A stretch of 64,000 nucleotides of DNA from Mycobacteroides chelonae (GTDB taxonomy: Bacteria; Actinomycetota; Actinomycetes; Mycobacteriales; Mycobacteriaceae): NCBI RefSeq assembly GCF_016767715.1, contig NZ_CP050145.1:434001-498000 (forward strand). The letters are read 5' to 3'. The notes beneath the pieces were generated by a model. The model worked only from the letters and a program-made list of their open reading frames with translations, was not told the DNA's origin and ran no database searches. The stretch's first letter is position 1, and each line of letters starts with the position of its first letter. Positions 30,397-38,717 of this stretch are shown one piece after another. The translations under genes and the position numbers were made by a program.

Positions 30397-31745
30397 TTCC
30401 GGTCCAAGGCCGGGAGCTGCTTCTCGTACAGCCACGTTGTCCACAATGGCCGGAGCGATTCGTCCGAGTAGGCGGCCGCTAGGCCGGTGAAGTCGTCGGT
30501 GATGACGGTGCTGTGCCGGTAACGGGTGGTCCAGTCCTGCAGCAGTGCGAAGAATTTTGTGTCACCGAGTCGTAATCGCAACGCGTGCAACGTCAGCGCT
30601 CCACGCTTGTACACGCGATCATCGAACATAAGCTGTGGGCCGGGATCAGCCAGAATCAAATCTTGGGGGAGATCTTTCAGTTTTTGGTGATAGTGGCGGG
30701 CGCGGGCATCGGCGGACGGCCCCCCGGACTCTTCAGACCAGAGCCATTCGGCGTAACAGGCAAACCCTTCGTGGAGCCAGATATCACGCCAGCGGCGGGC
30801 GGTGACGCTGTTGCCGAACCACTGATGCGCCAACTCGTGTGCCACCAGGCGCTCGGAGTGTCGCTCCCCGTCGCAATGGTTTGCCCCGAACACTGAAATA
30901 CCTTGCGCTTCAAGAGGAATCTCGAGATCATCGTCGGTGACCACCACGGTGTACCCGGCCGCGAACGGGTAAGGGCCGAACTGTTTGATGAATAGCTTCA
31001 TCATCTGGGGCTGCCTGCCGAAGTCATGCTCGAACCGTTCGCGCAGCCGTGAGGGCAGCGCGGCATTCATCGAGATCGGGTTCTTCGCGAGCTTGATCGT
31101 CTGGTAGTCGCCGATCTGTAGTGTCGCCAAATACGGCGCCATCGGCTCGGGCTGTTCGTATGTCCAGGTTGTGTGCGCGGCCCGGACTCGACGGGATACC
31201 AACTCCCCGTTGGAGACAACACAATATGGGCTGTCACTGCTGATGACGAATCGATAGCTTGCCTTGGAGCTGGGATGGTCGTCACAGGGGAACCAGGATG
31301 CCGCGCCGTTAGGCTGCCCGGCCACCAGCACCCCGTTGGACAGCTCCTCGAATCCGACGTCGCCCCACACGCTGTTGATGGCCCGAGGTGATCCGCCATA
31401 CCGAATGACGATGGTCATGGCAGCTCCCGCTGGGATGGCGGTCACCAGCTTGATGGTGATCTTTCCGGCGCGGTGCCCGAAATGCTCTGGACGCCTGCCG
31501 TTCACGGTCACCTTTGAGACGCCGAGGGCATCGGCAAGGTCAAGGGTGAATTCCTTGAGGGTGGCAAGGGTGACGGCCGTGATCGTCGCGGTACCGGTCA
31601 GCCGGTTGATGGCGACCTTGTACTCCAGCTCCAGCTCATAGCGTGACACCCGATATCCGTAGTTGCCGTTTTGCGGCAGATAGGGATCGATGACGGGAGG
31701 CCGTGGGGGTAGCCGCTTGGCCGCCTTCTTGCCTGGTTTGGTCAT
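30393..31745 (-). CDS. M1-family zinc aminopeptidase
   Basis: The 450-residue gluzincin has HELAHQWFG (HExxH) with the third ligand Glu in WLHEGFACYAEWLW, and the exopeptidase-type region QPNGAASWFPCDDHPSSKASY. It lacks the long C-terminal ERAP-like domain, so it is a short M1 enzyme. It has no signal peptide. Its ATG overlaps the stop of the Pls-type synthetase gene (ATGA). Streptomyces poly-lysine synthetase genes are also reported, from memory, to have an M1 peptidase next to them. It may trim, degrade or give self-protection from the polymer. Confidence 0.92.
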   Translation of the reverse strand: MTKPGKKAAKRLPPRPPVIDPYLPQNGNYGYRVSRYELELEYKVAINRLTGTATITAVTLATLKEFTLDLADALGVSKVTVNGRRPEHFGHRAGKITIKLVTAIPAGAAMTIVIRYGGSPRAINSVWGDVGFEELSNGVLVAGQPNGAASWFPCDDHPSSKASYRFVISSDSPYCVVSNGELVSRRVRAAHTTWTYEQPEPMAPYLATLQIGDYQTIKLAKNPISMNAALPSRLRERFEHDFGRQPQMMKLFIKQFGPYPFAAGYTVVVTDDDLEIPLEAQGISVFGANHCDGERHSERLVAHELAHQWFGNSVTARRWRDIWLHEGFACYAEWLWSEESGGPSADARARHYHQKLKDLPQDLILADPGPQLMFDDRVYKRGALTLHALRLRLGDTKFFALLQDWTTRYRHSTVITDDFTGLAAAYSDESLRPLWTTWLYEKQLPALDRK

Positions 31746-34700
31746 GCGGCCCCGGAATTCTTACCGGGGGAAACCTTGCCGCCCTTGGGCTTCTTCGGTG
31801 CCATCGGATCCAGTTTGCCCCATGGAGAAATGGGGTTGCCCTGCCACCTGGTCGACGGGGGTACGACGTCACCGCGGACGACCAGTGATGCCGGACCGAC
31901 GGTGGCGCCGGCACCCAGCTCGGCGGCGGGAAGTGCCACGCAGTGCGGGCCGAGGGTGGCGCCCTCACCGAGGGTCACGGTGTCCATCCGCATGATCCGG
32001 TCGTGGAAGAGGTGCGTCTGCACCACGCAGCCGCGGTTCACGGTCGCTCCCTTGCCCAGGGTCACCAGATCGGCCTCGGGCAGCCAATACGTCTCGCACC
32101 ACACTCCACGGCCGATCTTGGCGCCCAGGCCGCGTAGCCACCAGTTCTGCATCACCGTCCCCGACGCGGCACGTGCGAACCACACGGCGGCAACGGTTTC
32201 CACGAAGGTGTCGGCGACCTCGTTAAGCCAGACGAACGAGGACCAGAGCGGTTTTTCCACGGCCTTGGTGCGCCCGACCACAACCCACTTGGCCACGACG
32301 CTCACCACACCAGCCACGGCACCGGCGACCAGCAGCACCACGCCGCTCAGTGCACCGGCAACCCAGAAGTTGAACCGGATGGCGATTGTCTGCAGAGCCA
32401 GCAGCACCCCGACACCGATCCCGAACGTCACGATGATCGGGATGATGCGGCAGGTCTCCACGATTCCCCGCATCACCTTAAGGCGGAACGGTGGCTCGAA
32501 GGTAAGCGCGGAATCAGCACCATCGGCCTTTCTTCGCAACCGCTTTGGTGGGCTACCGATCCACGACGAGCCCGACTTCGCCTTATGCGGAGTGGCGGAC
32601 AGGACGGCGACCAGCGCGTCATTGGGAACCTTGCGTCCCGGTTGGGTGATCCCCGAGTTTCCCAGGAATGCGCGCTTGCCGATTCTGGCCTTGGCGATGT
32701 GGATCCAGCCGCCGCCCAACTCGTACGACGCGACCATAGTGTCGTCGGCCAGAAACGCACCGTCGTCGACCTCGGTGAACTTTGGCACCAGCAGGGCCGT
32801 CGAAATCTCGGTGTCCTTGCCGATCTTCGCCCCCAGGATGCGCAGCCACCATGGGGTCAGTTGGCTGGCATAGATGGGGAACAGGTAGTTCCGGGCCGCA
32901 TCCATGAGGCGCTCGGTGGCCCACAGTTGCCAGCCCTGCCGGCTGCGGACGGGGTGATAACCCTCGTGCACGCCGATCGACAGCAGCCGCACCAGCACAA
33001 CGGTGATGGCGGCATACACGACCACGCTGACCAGCGCCGCCCCCGGCGTCCAGATGAGCGCGGGCACCACGGCCTGGCAGATCGTTGCCGTATTCCTGAT
33101 GCCGAAGGCCACCACGCCTAGCCCGGCGGCCAGCGCAAGCAGGGGCAGTCCGCCCAGCAGAATTGACGTCACCCCATAGATCGGTACCCATTGCCCGGCG
33201 CGGGGCGGACGGTAATCAGGCCAGGGATGGCGGGCCTTGCCCGACTTCACGGCCGGTGAGCCCTTCCAGTACTGACCGTTCTTGACTCGTCCGACGACAC
33301 CGGAAGCCGGTGCCACATCGGCGTTCTTACCGATGACCGCTCCCGGCAACAGGGTGGTGCGGGCCCCGACAGTGGCGTCCTCGCCGATGACGATCGGGCC
33401 GACATGGAACTTGTCGCCGTCAACCCAATGCCCGGACAAGTCGACCTCGGGTTCAACGGAACTGCGGTCGCCGAGTTCCAGCCAGCCCGTCACCGGTGGT
33501 GACGAATGCAGGTCGACCCCATTGCCTACCCGGGCGCCTAGTGCGCGGGCGTAATACACCATCCACGGTGCGCCGGAGAGGTTTTCGGCACCGCTCGCGG
33601 TGGCGAGGCGATCGGCGATCCACACGCGCAGGTGCACGCTTCCGCCGCGCTCGTACGTCCCCGGCTTGACCCCGGAGAGCAGCAGTCGCGCCCCGATGAC
33701 GGTGATACTCATGCGACCCAGGGGAGTGATGAAGAGCAGGAACGCTGCCAGTAGCACCCACCAGTTGACCGTGACCAGCCAGGGCACATTGCTGAATGCT
33801 GCGAACACGTTGTTGGCCAGGGCCAGCCATGTGGCCCATTGCAGGCCGGTGAGGGTGGTCAGTGGGATGGTCGCCACCAACTGCGCCAACTCGGTGAGCC
33901 GGGGCACCGGTTTCACGATCCGGGGTTCGACCTCGACGGGAGGGGCGAGCTCATCCAGATAAGTGGCCAGCGATCCGAGCCGCGGCTGGTCGTACAGGTT
34001 CGCGACGGTCACCTGCGGATAGCGTTGCCGCAACGCCGCGACCAGTTGTGCGGCGGACAACGATCCGCCGCCGAGAGCGAAGAAGTCGGCTTCGGGTCCG
34101 TCGATCGAGGCAGCCAGGATGTCGCGCCACAGTCCGGCAAGCCAGCCCATGGTGCCGCCCAATTCGGTTGCGTCGTCGTCGGTATCCGCGCCCGGCGGTG
34201 GCCAGGGCAGTGCGTTGCGATCGACCTTTCCCGATGTGCGCGTGGGCAGCTCGTCAAGTTTGACCAGTCGCGGCACCAGCGCGGCGGGAAGCGATTCGGC
34301 CAGGCTGGCGCGGGCCGCGGCGATATCGAAGTTGGGATCGGCGCTGGCGATGTAGCCGACCAACAGCGGGGTGCCACTGGCGGTCTTGCGCACCGCGGCC
34401 GCGCCACCACTCACACCGGGCAGATTGACCAGTGCCGCATCCACCTCACCGAGTTCGATGCGGCGGCCACCGACCTTCACCTGGTCGTCGGCACGGCCCT
34501 GGAAGTACAGACCGTCGGGCTCCAAGCGCACCAGATCACCGCTGCGATAGGCCCGCGACCAACCCAGAGTCTGCAGCGGAGCGTACTTTTCGGCGTCCTT
34601 TTCGGGATCGAGGTATTTGGCCAGTCCGACGCCGCCGATGACGAGCTCACCGACCTCGCCGTAGCCGACTTGGTTGCCTTGCGGATCCACAACAGCCAAA

Positions 34701-35746
34701 TCCCAGCCCGGAAGGGGCAACCCGATGCTGACGGGGCTCACTCCGTCGAGCCGCGCGGCGCAGGCCACCACGGTCGCCTCGGTGGGGCCGTAGGTGTTCC
34801 ACACTTCGCGTGCGGCACCGTCCTCGCCGGTGGCCAGTCGTTCGGCCAGATCCGGTGGGCAGGCTTCGCCGCCGAAGATCAGCAACCGCACCGCCTCCAG
34901 CGCTTCGGCCGGCCACAACGCGGCCAATGTGGGCACCGTCGACACCACGGTGACATCGCGGGACACCAGCCACGGACCCAGATCCATACCGCTACGTACC
35001 AGGGAACGCGGCGCGGGTACCAGGCAGGCGCCGTAGCGCCAGGCGAGCCACATTTCCTCGCAGGAGGCGTCGAAGGCCACAGAGAGCCCGGCGAGTACCC
35101 GATCATCCGGACCGATCGGATTGTCCGGCAAGAACATCTGCGCTTCCGCATCGACGAAGGCCGCCGCGTTGCGATGTGTCACCGCCACACCCTTCGGGGT
35201 GCCGGTGGAACCCGAGGTGAAGATGATCCAGGCGTCGTCGCGTGGTGTGGGTTTGGCGGCGCGCCAGCCCCTCGAGGATCCGGGTCCACGAACGAGACCG
35301 TCGGGGGTGATCACCGCGGCCACTTGTGCCTCGCCGAAAACCAGCGCGGCACGTTCGTCCGGATCGTCGGCGTCCACCGGAACGTACGCGGCTCCAGCGG
35401 CCAGGGTGGCCAGGATCGCCACGTAGAGCGAGTAGCTGCCGGAGGGCATTCGGATACCAACGCGATCACCGCGCCCGATTCCGCGTGCCCCGAGCCACTC
35501 GACGCTTGCCTCGACGTCGACGATCAGCTCTGAATACGTGAGCTGGATGGTGCCGTCATCGATGGCGGGCGCATCGGGGTGCTCCGCGGCCGTTGAGTAG
35601 AGGATGTCGATCAGTGTCCGGGCCGGAGGGGCCGACCTGCCGAGCAGGTACTGCGGTGGCACCGGATGGCCCGGGGCTTCCTGAACGGCGGGCTGGGGAG
35701 CCTCTTCGCCCGTGCGGTTAGTGGGTGACTCGTCGGGGCCGGTCAC
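31742..35746 (-). CDS. Pls/PosA-family nonribosomal peptide synthetase (poly-amino-acid synthetase type)
   Basis: The 1334-residue membrane enzyme has, in order, an adenylation domain (about 45-515), a thiolation domain with carrier Ser562 in LGGGSL, and then six membrane helices in three pairs separating three soluble hexapeptide-repeat domains (C1-C3). This is the layout of epsilon-poly-lysine synthetase (about 1319 residues). Adenylation motifs include FTSGSTGTPKG, FDASCEEMW with Asp226, NTYGPTEATVV, YRSGDL and Lys507 in SGKVDR. It has no thioesterase and no condensation domain of the usual kind. GTG 35746 follows GAGGAG and is preferred over an open frame to 35890. It is coupled to the M1 peptidase. 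Product unknown; a homopolymer of a basic amino acid is the leading idea. Confidence 0.92.
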   Translation of the reverse strand: MTGPDESPTNRTGEEAPQPAVQEAPGHPVPPQYLLGRSAPPARTLIDILYSTAAEHPDAPAIDDGTIQLTYSELIVDVEASVEWLGARGIGRGDRVGIRMPSGSYSLYVAILATLAAGAAYVPVDADDPDERAALVFGEAQVAAVITPDGLVRGPGSSRGWRAAKPTPRDDAWIIFTSGSTGTPKGVAVTHRNAAAFVDAEAQMFLPDNPIGPDDRVLAGLSVAFDASCEEMWLAWRYGACLVPAPRSLVRSGMDLGPWLVSRDVTVVSTVPTLAALWPAEALEAVRLLIFGGEACPPDLAERLATGEDGAAREVWNTYGPTEATVVACAARLDGVSPVSIGLPLPGWDLAVVDPQGNQVGYGEVGELVIGGVGLAKYLDPEKDAEKYAPLQTLGWSRAYRSGDLVRLEPDGLYFQGRADDQVKVGGRRIELGEVDAALVNLPGVSGGAAAVRKTASGTPLLVGYIASADPNFDIAAARASLAESLPAALVPRLVKLDELPTRTSGKVDRNALPWPPPGADTDDDATELGGTMGWLAGLWRDILAASIDGPEADFFALGGGSLSAAQLVAALRQRYPQVTVANLYDQPRLGSLATYLDELAPPVEVEPRIVKPVPRLTELAQLVATIPLTTLTGLQWATWLALANNVFAAFSNVPWLVTVNWWVLLAAFLLFITPLGRMSITVIGARLLLSGVKPGTYERGGSVHLRVWIADRLATASGAENLSGAPWMVYYARALGARVGNGVDLHSSPPVTGWLELGDRSSVEPEVDLSGHWVDGDKFHVGPIVIGEDATVGARTTLLPGAVIGKNADVAPASGVVGRVKNGQYWKGSPAVKSGKARHPWPDYRPPRAGQWVPIYGVTSILLGGLPLLALAAGLGVVAFGIRNTATICQAVVPALIWTPGAALVSVVVYAAITVVLVRLLSIGVHEGYHPVRSRQGWQLWATERLMDAARNYLFPIYASQLTPWWLRILGAKIGKDTEISTALLVPKFTEVDDGAFLADDTMVASYELGGGWIHIAKARIGKRAFLGNSGITQPGRKVPNDALVAVLSATPHKAKSGSSWIGSPPKRLRRKADGADSALTFEPPFRLKVMRGIVETCRIIPIIVTFGIGVGVLLALQTIAIRFNFWVAGALSGVVLLVAGAVAGVVSVVAKWVVVGRTKAVEKPLWSSFVWLNEVADTFVETVAAVWFARAASGTVMQNWWLRGLGAKIGRGVWCETYWLPEADLVTLGKGATVNRGCVVQTHLFHDRIMRMDTVTLGEGATLGPHCVALPAAELGAGATVGPASLVVRGDVVPPSTRWQGNPISPWGKLDPMAPKKPKGGKVSPGKNSGAA

Positions 35747-35926
35747 GCTGCTCCTCGTTAATTTCCGCGTCGGATCTATGGGCCTGGAGGGGTACGGCAG
35801 CGAGCCTATCGGTCCGGCTGCGGCTGGGCTCGCCGCCGCGCGGAGGCGCTCCCGCGGGCACGGTGAGCCCGTCGCAGCCAAGTTTGCCACGGAGGTCCGC
35901 GCCGTTCACCGTGCAGGCGCTGGGCA

Positions 35927-36907
35927 CTAGTCCTCTTTGGCAGTGCGCCGAGTCTTGTACAGGCTGGCGCCGGTGGTGATCAGCAGCGTCACGACGATCA
36001 CCGCAAGGCTTGCCAGCGTGGGGATCTCGGGTACGTGCACCGGCTCGCCGCCGTTGATGAAGGGCAACTCGTTCTCGTGTAGCGCGTGCAGGATCAGTTT
36101 GACGCCGATGAAGAACAGGATGAAGGCCAGTCCCTGAGACAGGTACACCAGACGCTTGAGCATGTCGCCCAGTAGGAAGTAGAGCTGGCGCAGACCCATA
36201 AGGGCGAACACGTTGGCCGTGAACACCAGATAGGGCTCCTTGGTGAGCCCGTAGATCGCGGGGATCGAGTCCAGGGCGAAGAGAAGGTCGGTGGTGCCCA
36301 GCGCCACGATCACCAGGAACATCGGCGTGATGAGTCTGGCGCCGTTCGCACTGTTATCCCGGACCCACAGTCGCAGGCCGTCCCACTTATCGGTGGTCCG
36401 CAGGTGCTTGCGGGCGAACTGCACCACGGCGTTATCGGCGTCGTCGTCGTGCTCGGTGTCCCGGGCCAGGTTGATCGCGGTGTACACCAGGAACGCGCCG
36501 AAAAGATAAAAGATCCAGGAGAACTGCTCGATGGCCACCGCACCCAGCGCGATGAAGATGCCGCGGAAGATCAGCGCCAAAATGATGCCGATCAGCAGCG
36601 CTTCCTGCTGATAGACACGGGGAACTTTGAAGCTGGCCATGATGATCAGGAAGATGAACAGGTTGTCGACCGACAGGCTGTACTCGGTGAGCCAGCCTGC
36701 GAAGAACTCCAGCCCGAACTGGCTGCCGTGGAAGAACCACACCCACAGACCGAAGGCCACGGCGAGCCCTATATAGATGCTCAGGGCAGTAGCGGTCTCG
36801 CGGACGGTGGGCTCATGAGGGCGCCTACCGATCACCACGACATCGACCAGCAAGATCGCGACCGTGACGGCCAGCGTGATGATCCACTCGAGCTGGGATA
36901 CCTGCAT
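35927..36907 (-). CDS. TerC-family integral membrane protein (likely Mn2+ exporter)
   Basis: The 326-residue protein has about nine helices with the conserved TerC acidic motifs (EYSLSVDNLFIFLIIM; LFALDSIPAI). TerC proteins of the Alx/MeeF type export manganese. The ATG at 36907 sits seven bases after GGAGG and gives MQVSQLEWIITLAVTV. The frame is open to 37009, but that part is the riboswitch and is not coding. A manganese-sensing riboswitch precedes it, which supports the function. Confidence 0.93.
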   Translation of the reverse strand: MQVSQLEWIITLAVTVAILLVDVVVIGRRPHEPTVRETATALSIYIGLAVAFGLWVWFFHGSQFGLEFFAGWLTEYSLSVDNLFIFLIIMASFKVPRVYQQEALLIGIILALIFRGIFIALGAVAIEQFSWIFYLFGAFLVYTAINLARDTEHDDDADNAVVQFARKHLRTTDKWDGLRLWVRDNSANGARLITPMFLVIVALGTTDLLFALDSIPAIYGLTKEPYLVFTANVFALMGLRQLYFLLGDMLKRLVYLSQGLAFILFFIGVKLILHALHENELPFINGGEPVHVPEIPTLASLAVIVVTLLITTGASLYKTRRTAKED

Positions 36908-36913
36908 TGAATA

Positions 36914-37035
36914 ACCTCCGGTCGCCAAAACGCCGGAGGTCTCTTCCGCCGATACGTGACCGGCCCGCGGCACCGACCGGTCCGACAATGGCCGATGTGA
37001 TGACGACACCGCAGCGAAGGAATACTCCCCTCCGC
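36914..37035 (-). ncRNA. yybP-ykoY (mntP-leader) manganese riboswitch upstream of terC
   Basis: Reading on the minus strand, the element has GGGGAGTA (37030-37023), then TGTCGTCATCACATCG, a GCCGG-rich stem and a final AGAGACC, the conserved pieces of this riboswitch class. P1 is formed by CGGAGG (37034-37029) with CCTCCG (36939-36934). The same 3' strand, ACCTCCGG (36940-36933), can instead pair perfectly with CCGGAGGT (36921-36914), which holds the ribosome-binding site of terC. Ligand binding that stabilises P1 would thus free translation. Confidence 0.85.
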
Positions 37036-37126
37036 TAGTCAGTGTGCCCTACGGCGCGGGGATCGGAAAATCGGACCGGATCAACGACGTGACATCGCGC
37101 ATTTGAAATCACCCTGCGCAATGCGC

Positions 37127-37156
37127 TTGACGATGGCAGTGCCCGGTGGGCACACT
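37127..37156 (+). promoter_or_regulatory. Predicted promoter for the SAM-IV/aminotransferase transcript
   Basis: TTGACG (37127-37132) and CACACT (37151-37156) are spaced by 18 bases, placing a start at about 37163, exactly where the riboswitch begins. The -10 is weak. The block GGGCACACTG (37148-37157) recurs in inverse orientation at 37040-37049, in front of the divergent terC riboswitch. It may mark the matching promoter there. Confidence 0.4.
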
Positions 37157-37163
37157 GCCCTCA

Positions 37164-37278
37164 GGTCATGAGAACCAGCGACAAGCCCTGGCTAGCTGGT
37201 CGGCAACCCTCCTCCACGGTGGGGTGCTCCAGGTGACGACCTGGCCGCGCTCAACCGGGCGTGGCAAGCGTGGACTCG
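37164..37278 (+). ncRNA. SAM-IV riboswitch
   Basis: The sequence follows the mycobacterial SAM-IV element closely: GGTCATGAG, AGCGACAAGCCCTGGCT, GGTCGGCAACCCTCC, GGTGGGGTGCTCCAGGTGA, GACCTGG, and the pseudoknot tail GGCAAGCGTGGACT. It sits about 30 bases before the start codon of the class V aminotransferase. S-adenosylmethionine binding would lower expression of that gene. The identification is from memory of the consensus and its known mycobacterial example. Confidence 0.9.
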
Positions 37279-37308
37279 CCGGGCGGGTCCGGTGAGATGG
37301 GATGTCAC

Positions 37309-38634
37309 ATGTCAGTGTCCGCACAATCTGGGGCTGAGCGACCGGCCGCGCGCGTCGTCGGGGCAGACGTCAAAGTGCCTCTGGCTCAAGGTGGTTGGAT
37401 CAGGTACGCCAATTTCGACTACGCGGCGAGCGCACCCGCGCTCGGCGATGTCGCGGACCGCGTCAACGAGTTGCTGCCGTATTACGCCAGCGTGCACCGT
37501 GGCGCCGGATATGCCTCGCGCGTGTGCACGGCGGTGTACGAGGGTGCCCGGGAAACGGTGGGACGTTTCGTGGGAGCAGCCCCCGGCCAGCACGTGATCT
37601 TTACCCGCAACACCACCGACTCGCTTAATCTGCTCGCTTCGGCGGTGCCGGGTGGGGCGGATTCTGAAAGCCGGCGACACCCAAATGTGGTGGTGCTTGA
37701 TATCGAACATCATGCAAACCTGCTGACCTGGCAGCGATATGGCGCTCGAGTGGCAGCACATCGGGCTACCGTCGCGGACACCGTCGCCGCGCTGGATGAG
37801 GAACTCTCCCGGCAGCCCGCCGCGCTGCTGGCCGTTACCGGCGCATCGAATGTCACCGGCGAGGTGCTGCCATTGGCTGAACTCGCTGCCGTTGCCCACC
37901 GGCACGGCGCGAGGATCGCCGTTGACGGTGCGCAGTTGGTTCCGCATCGTCGCATCGACCTGGCGGCAACCGGAATCGATTACCTCGCGTTCTCCGGGCA
38001 CAAACTGTACGCCCCATTTGGTGCCGGAGTCCTTGTCGGACAAAGTGACTGGCTCGACGCCGCGCGACCGTATCTGGCGGGCGGGGGTGCGGTGCGCAAT
38101 GTCAGTATCGACGAGGCCGAGTGGCTCGTCGGACCGCAGCGGCATGAGGCGGGCACTCCCAATGTGGTCGGCGTTGCCGCCGTGGCGGCAGCATGTGAGG
38201 CATTGGACGCGCTGGGAGAGATAAGTCAACTCGAAGAAGCGCTCACCGCCCAACTTCGGGAAGGGCTCGAGGCGATCGAAGGCGTTGACACTCTTCGCAT
38301 TTGGGAAGGTGGCCGAGATGTACTGGGCATTGTGTCCTTCACGGTCGCCGGATACACGCCGTCGGTGGCCGCCGCGTATCTGTCGGCCGAACATGGAGTC
38401 GGAGTGCGCGACGGCAGGTTCTGCGCGCATCCGCTGCTGGCCAGATTGGGCGCTCCGGGTGGAGCGCTACGCGCAAGCGTCGGGCTGGGCACTACCGCGG
38501 GTGACATCGCGCGCCTCGTCGATGCGATCGGTCAGCTTGTCCACCATGGCCCGACCCTGACCTATGTCGAGCGGGACGGACAGGTGGGGCCCGCCGATGA
38601 CCCGCGGCCACTGCCGGACTTCCTGGTGGCGTGA
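37309..38634 (+). CDS. Class V aminotransferase / cysteine desulfurase-like PLP enzyme
   Basis: The 441-residue PLP protein of aspartate-aminotransferase fold has the Lys Schiff-base site in AFSGHKLYAPFGAGVL. PLP contacts are VDGAQLVPHRRIDL and FTRNTTDSLNL, and DIEHHANLLTWQ carries the conserved His. It begins YANFDYAASAP, as in SufS/Csd-type enzymes. It probably acts on a sulfur-containing amino acid, consistent with SAM control. The frame is open from 37261, but that part lies in the riboswitch, so ATG 37309 (MSVSAQSG) is chosen. Confidence 0.87.
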   Translation: MSVSAQSGAERPAARVVGADVKVPLAQGGWIRYANFDYAASAPALGDVADRVNELLPYYASVHRGAGYASRVCTAVYEGARETVGRFVGAAPGQHVIFTRNTTDSLNLLASAVPGGADSESRRHPNVVVLDIEHHANLLTWQRYGARVAAHRATVADTVAALDEELSRQPAALLAVTGASNVTGEVLPLAELAAVAHRHGARIAVDGAQLVPHRRIDLAATGIDYLAFSGHKLYAPFGAGVLVGQSDWLDAARPYLAGGGAVRNVSIDEAEWLVGPQRHEAGTPNVVGVAAVAAACEALDALGEISQLEEALTAQLREGLEAIEGVDTLRIWEGGRDVLGIVSFTVAGYTPSVAAAYLSAEHGVGVRDGRFCAHPLLARLGAPGGALRASVGLGTTAGDIARLVDAIGQLVHHGPTLTYVERDGQVGPADDPRPLPDFLVA

Positions 38635-38717
38635 CGCCGAATCGCAGTATCCGTAACTCGTAATACGTGATACTTTCGGTCCGATACATCACTGGGTCGG
38701 ACTGACAAGGACGTCGA

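Noticed and set aside
31776..35533. Long plus-strand open frames (365 and 564 codons) inside the Pls-type synthetase gene
   Set aside because: They are antisense to a gene with complete adenylation, carrier and membrane domains, have no recognisable motifs and reflect high GC at third positions.
35747..35890. N-terminal extension of the Pls-type synthetase (frame open to 35890)
   Set aside because: The extra residues are low-complexity Ala/Pro/Arg. GTG 35746 has a GAGGAG site just upstream.
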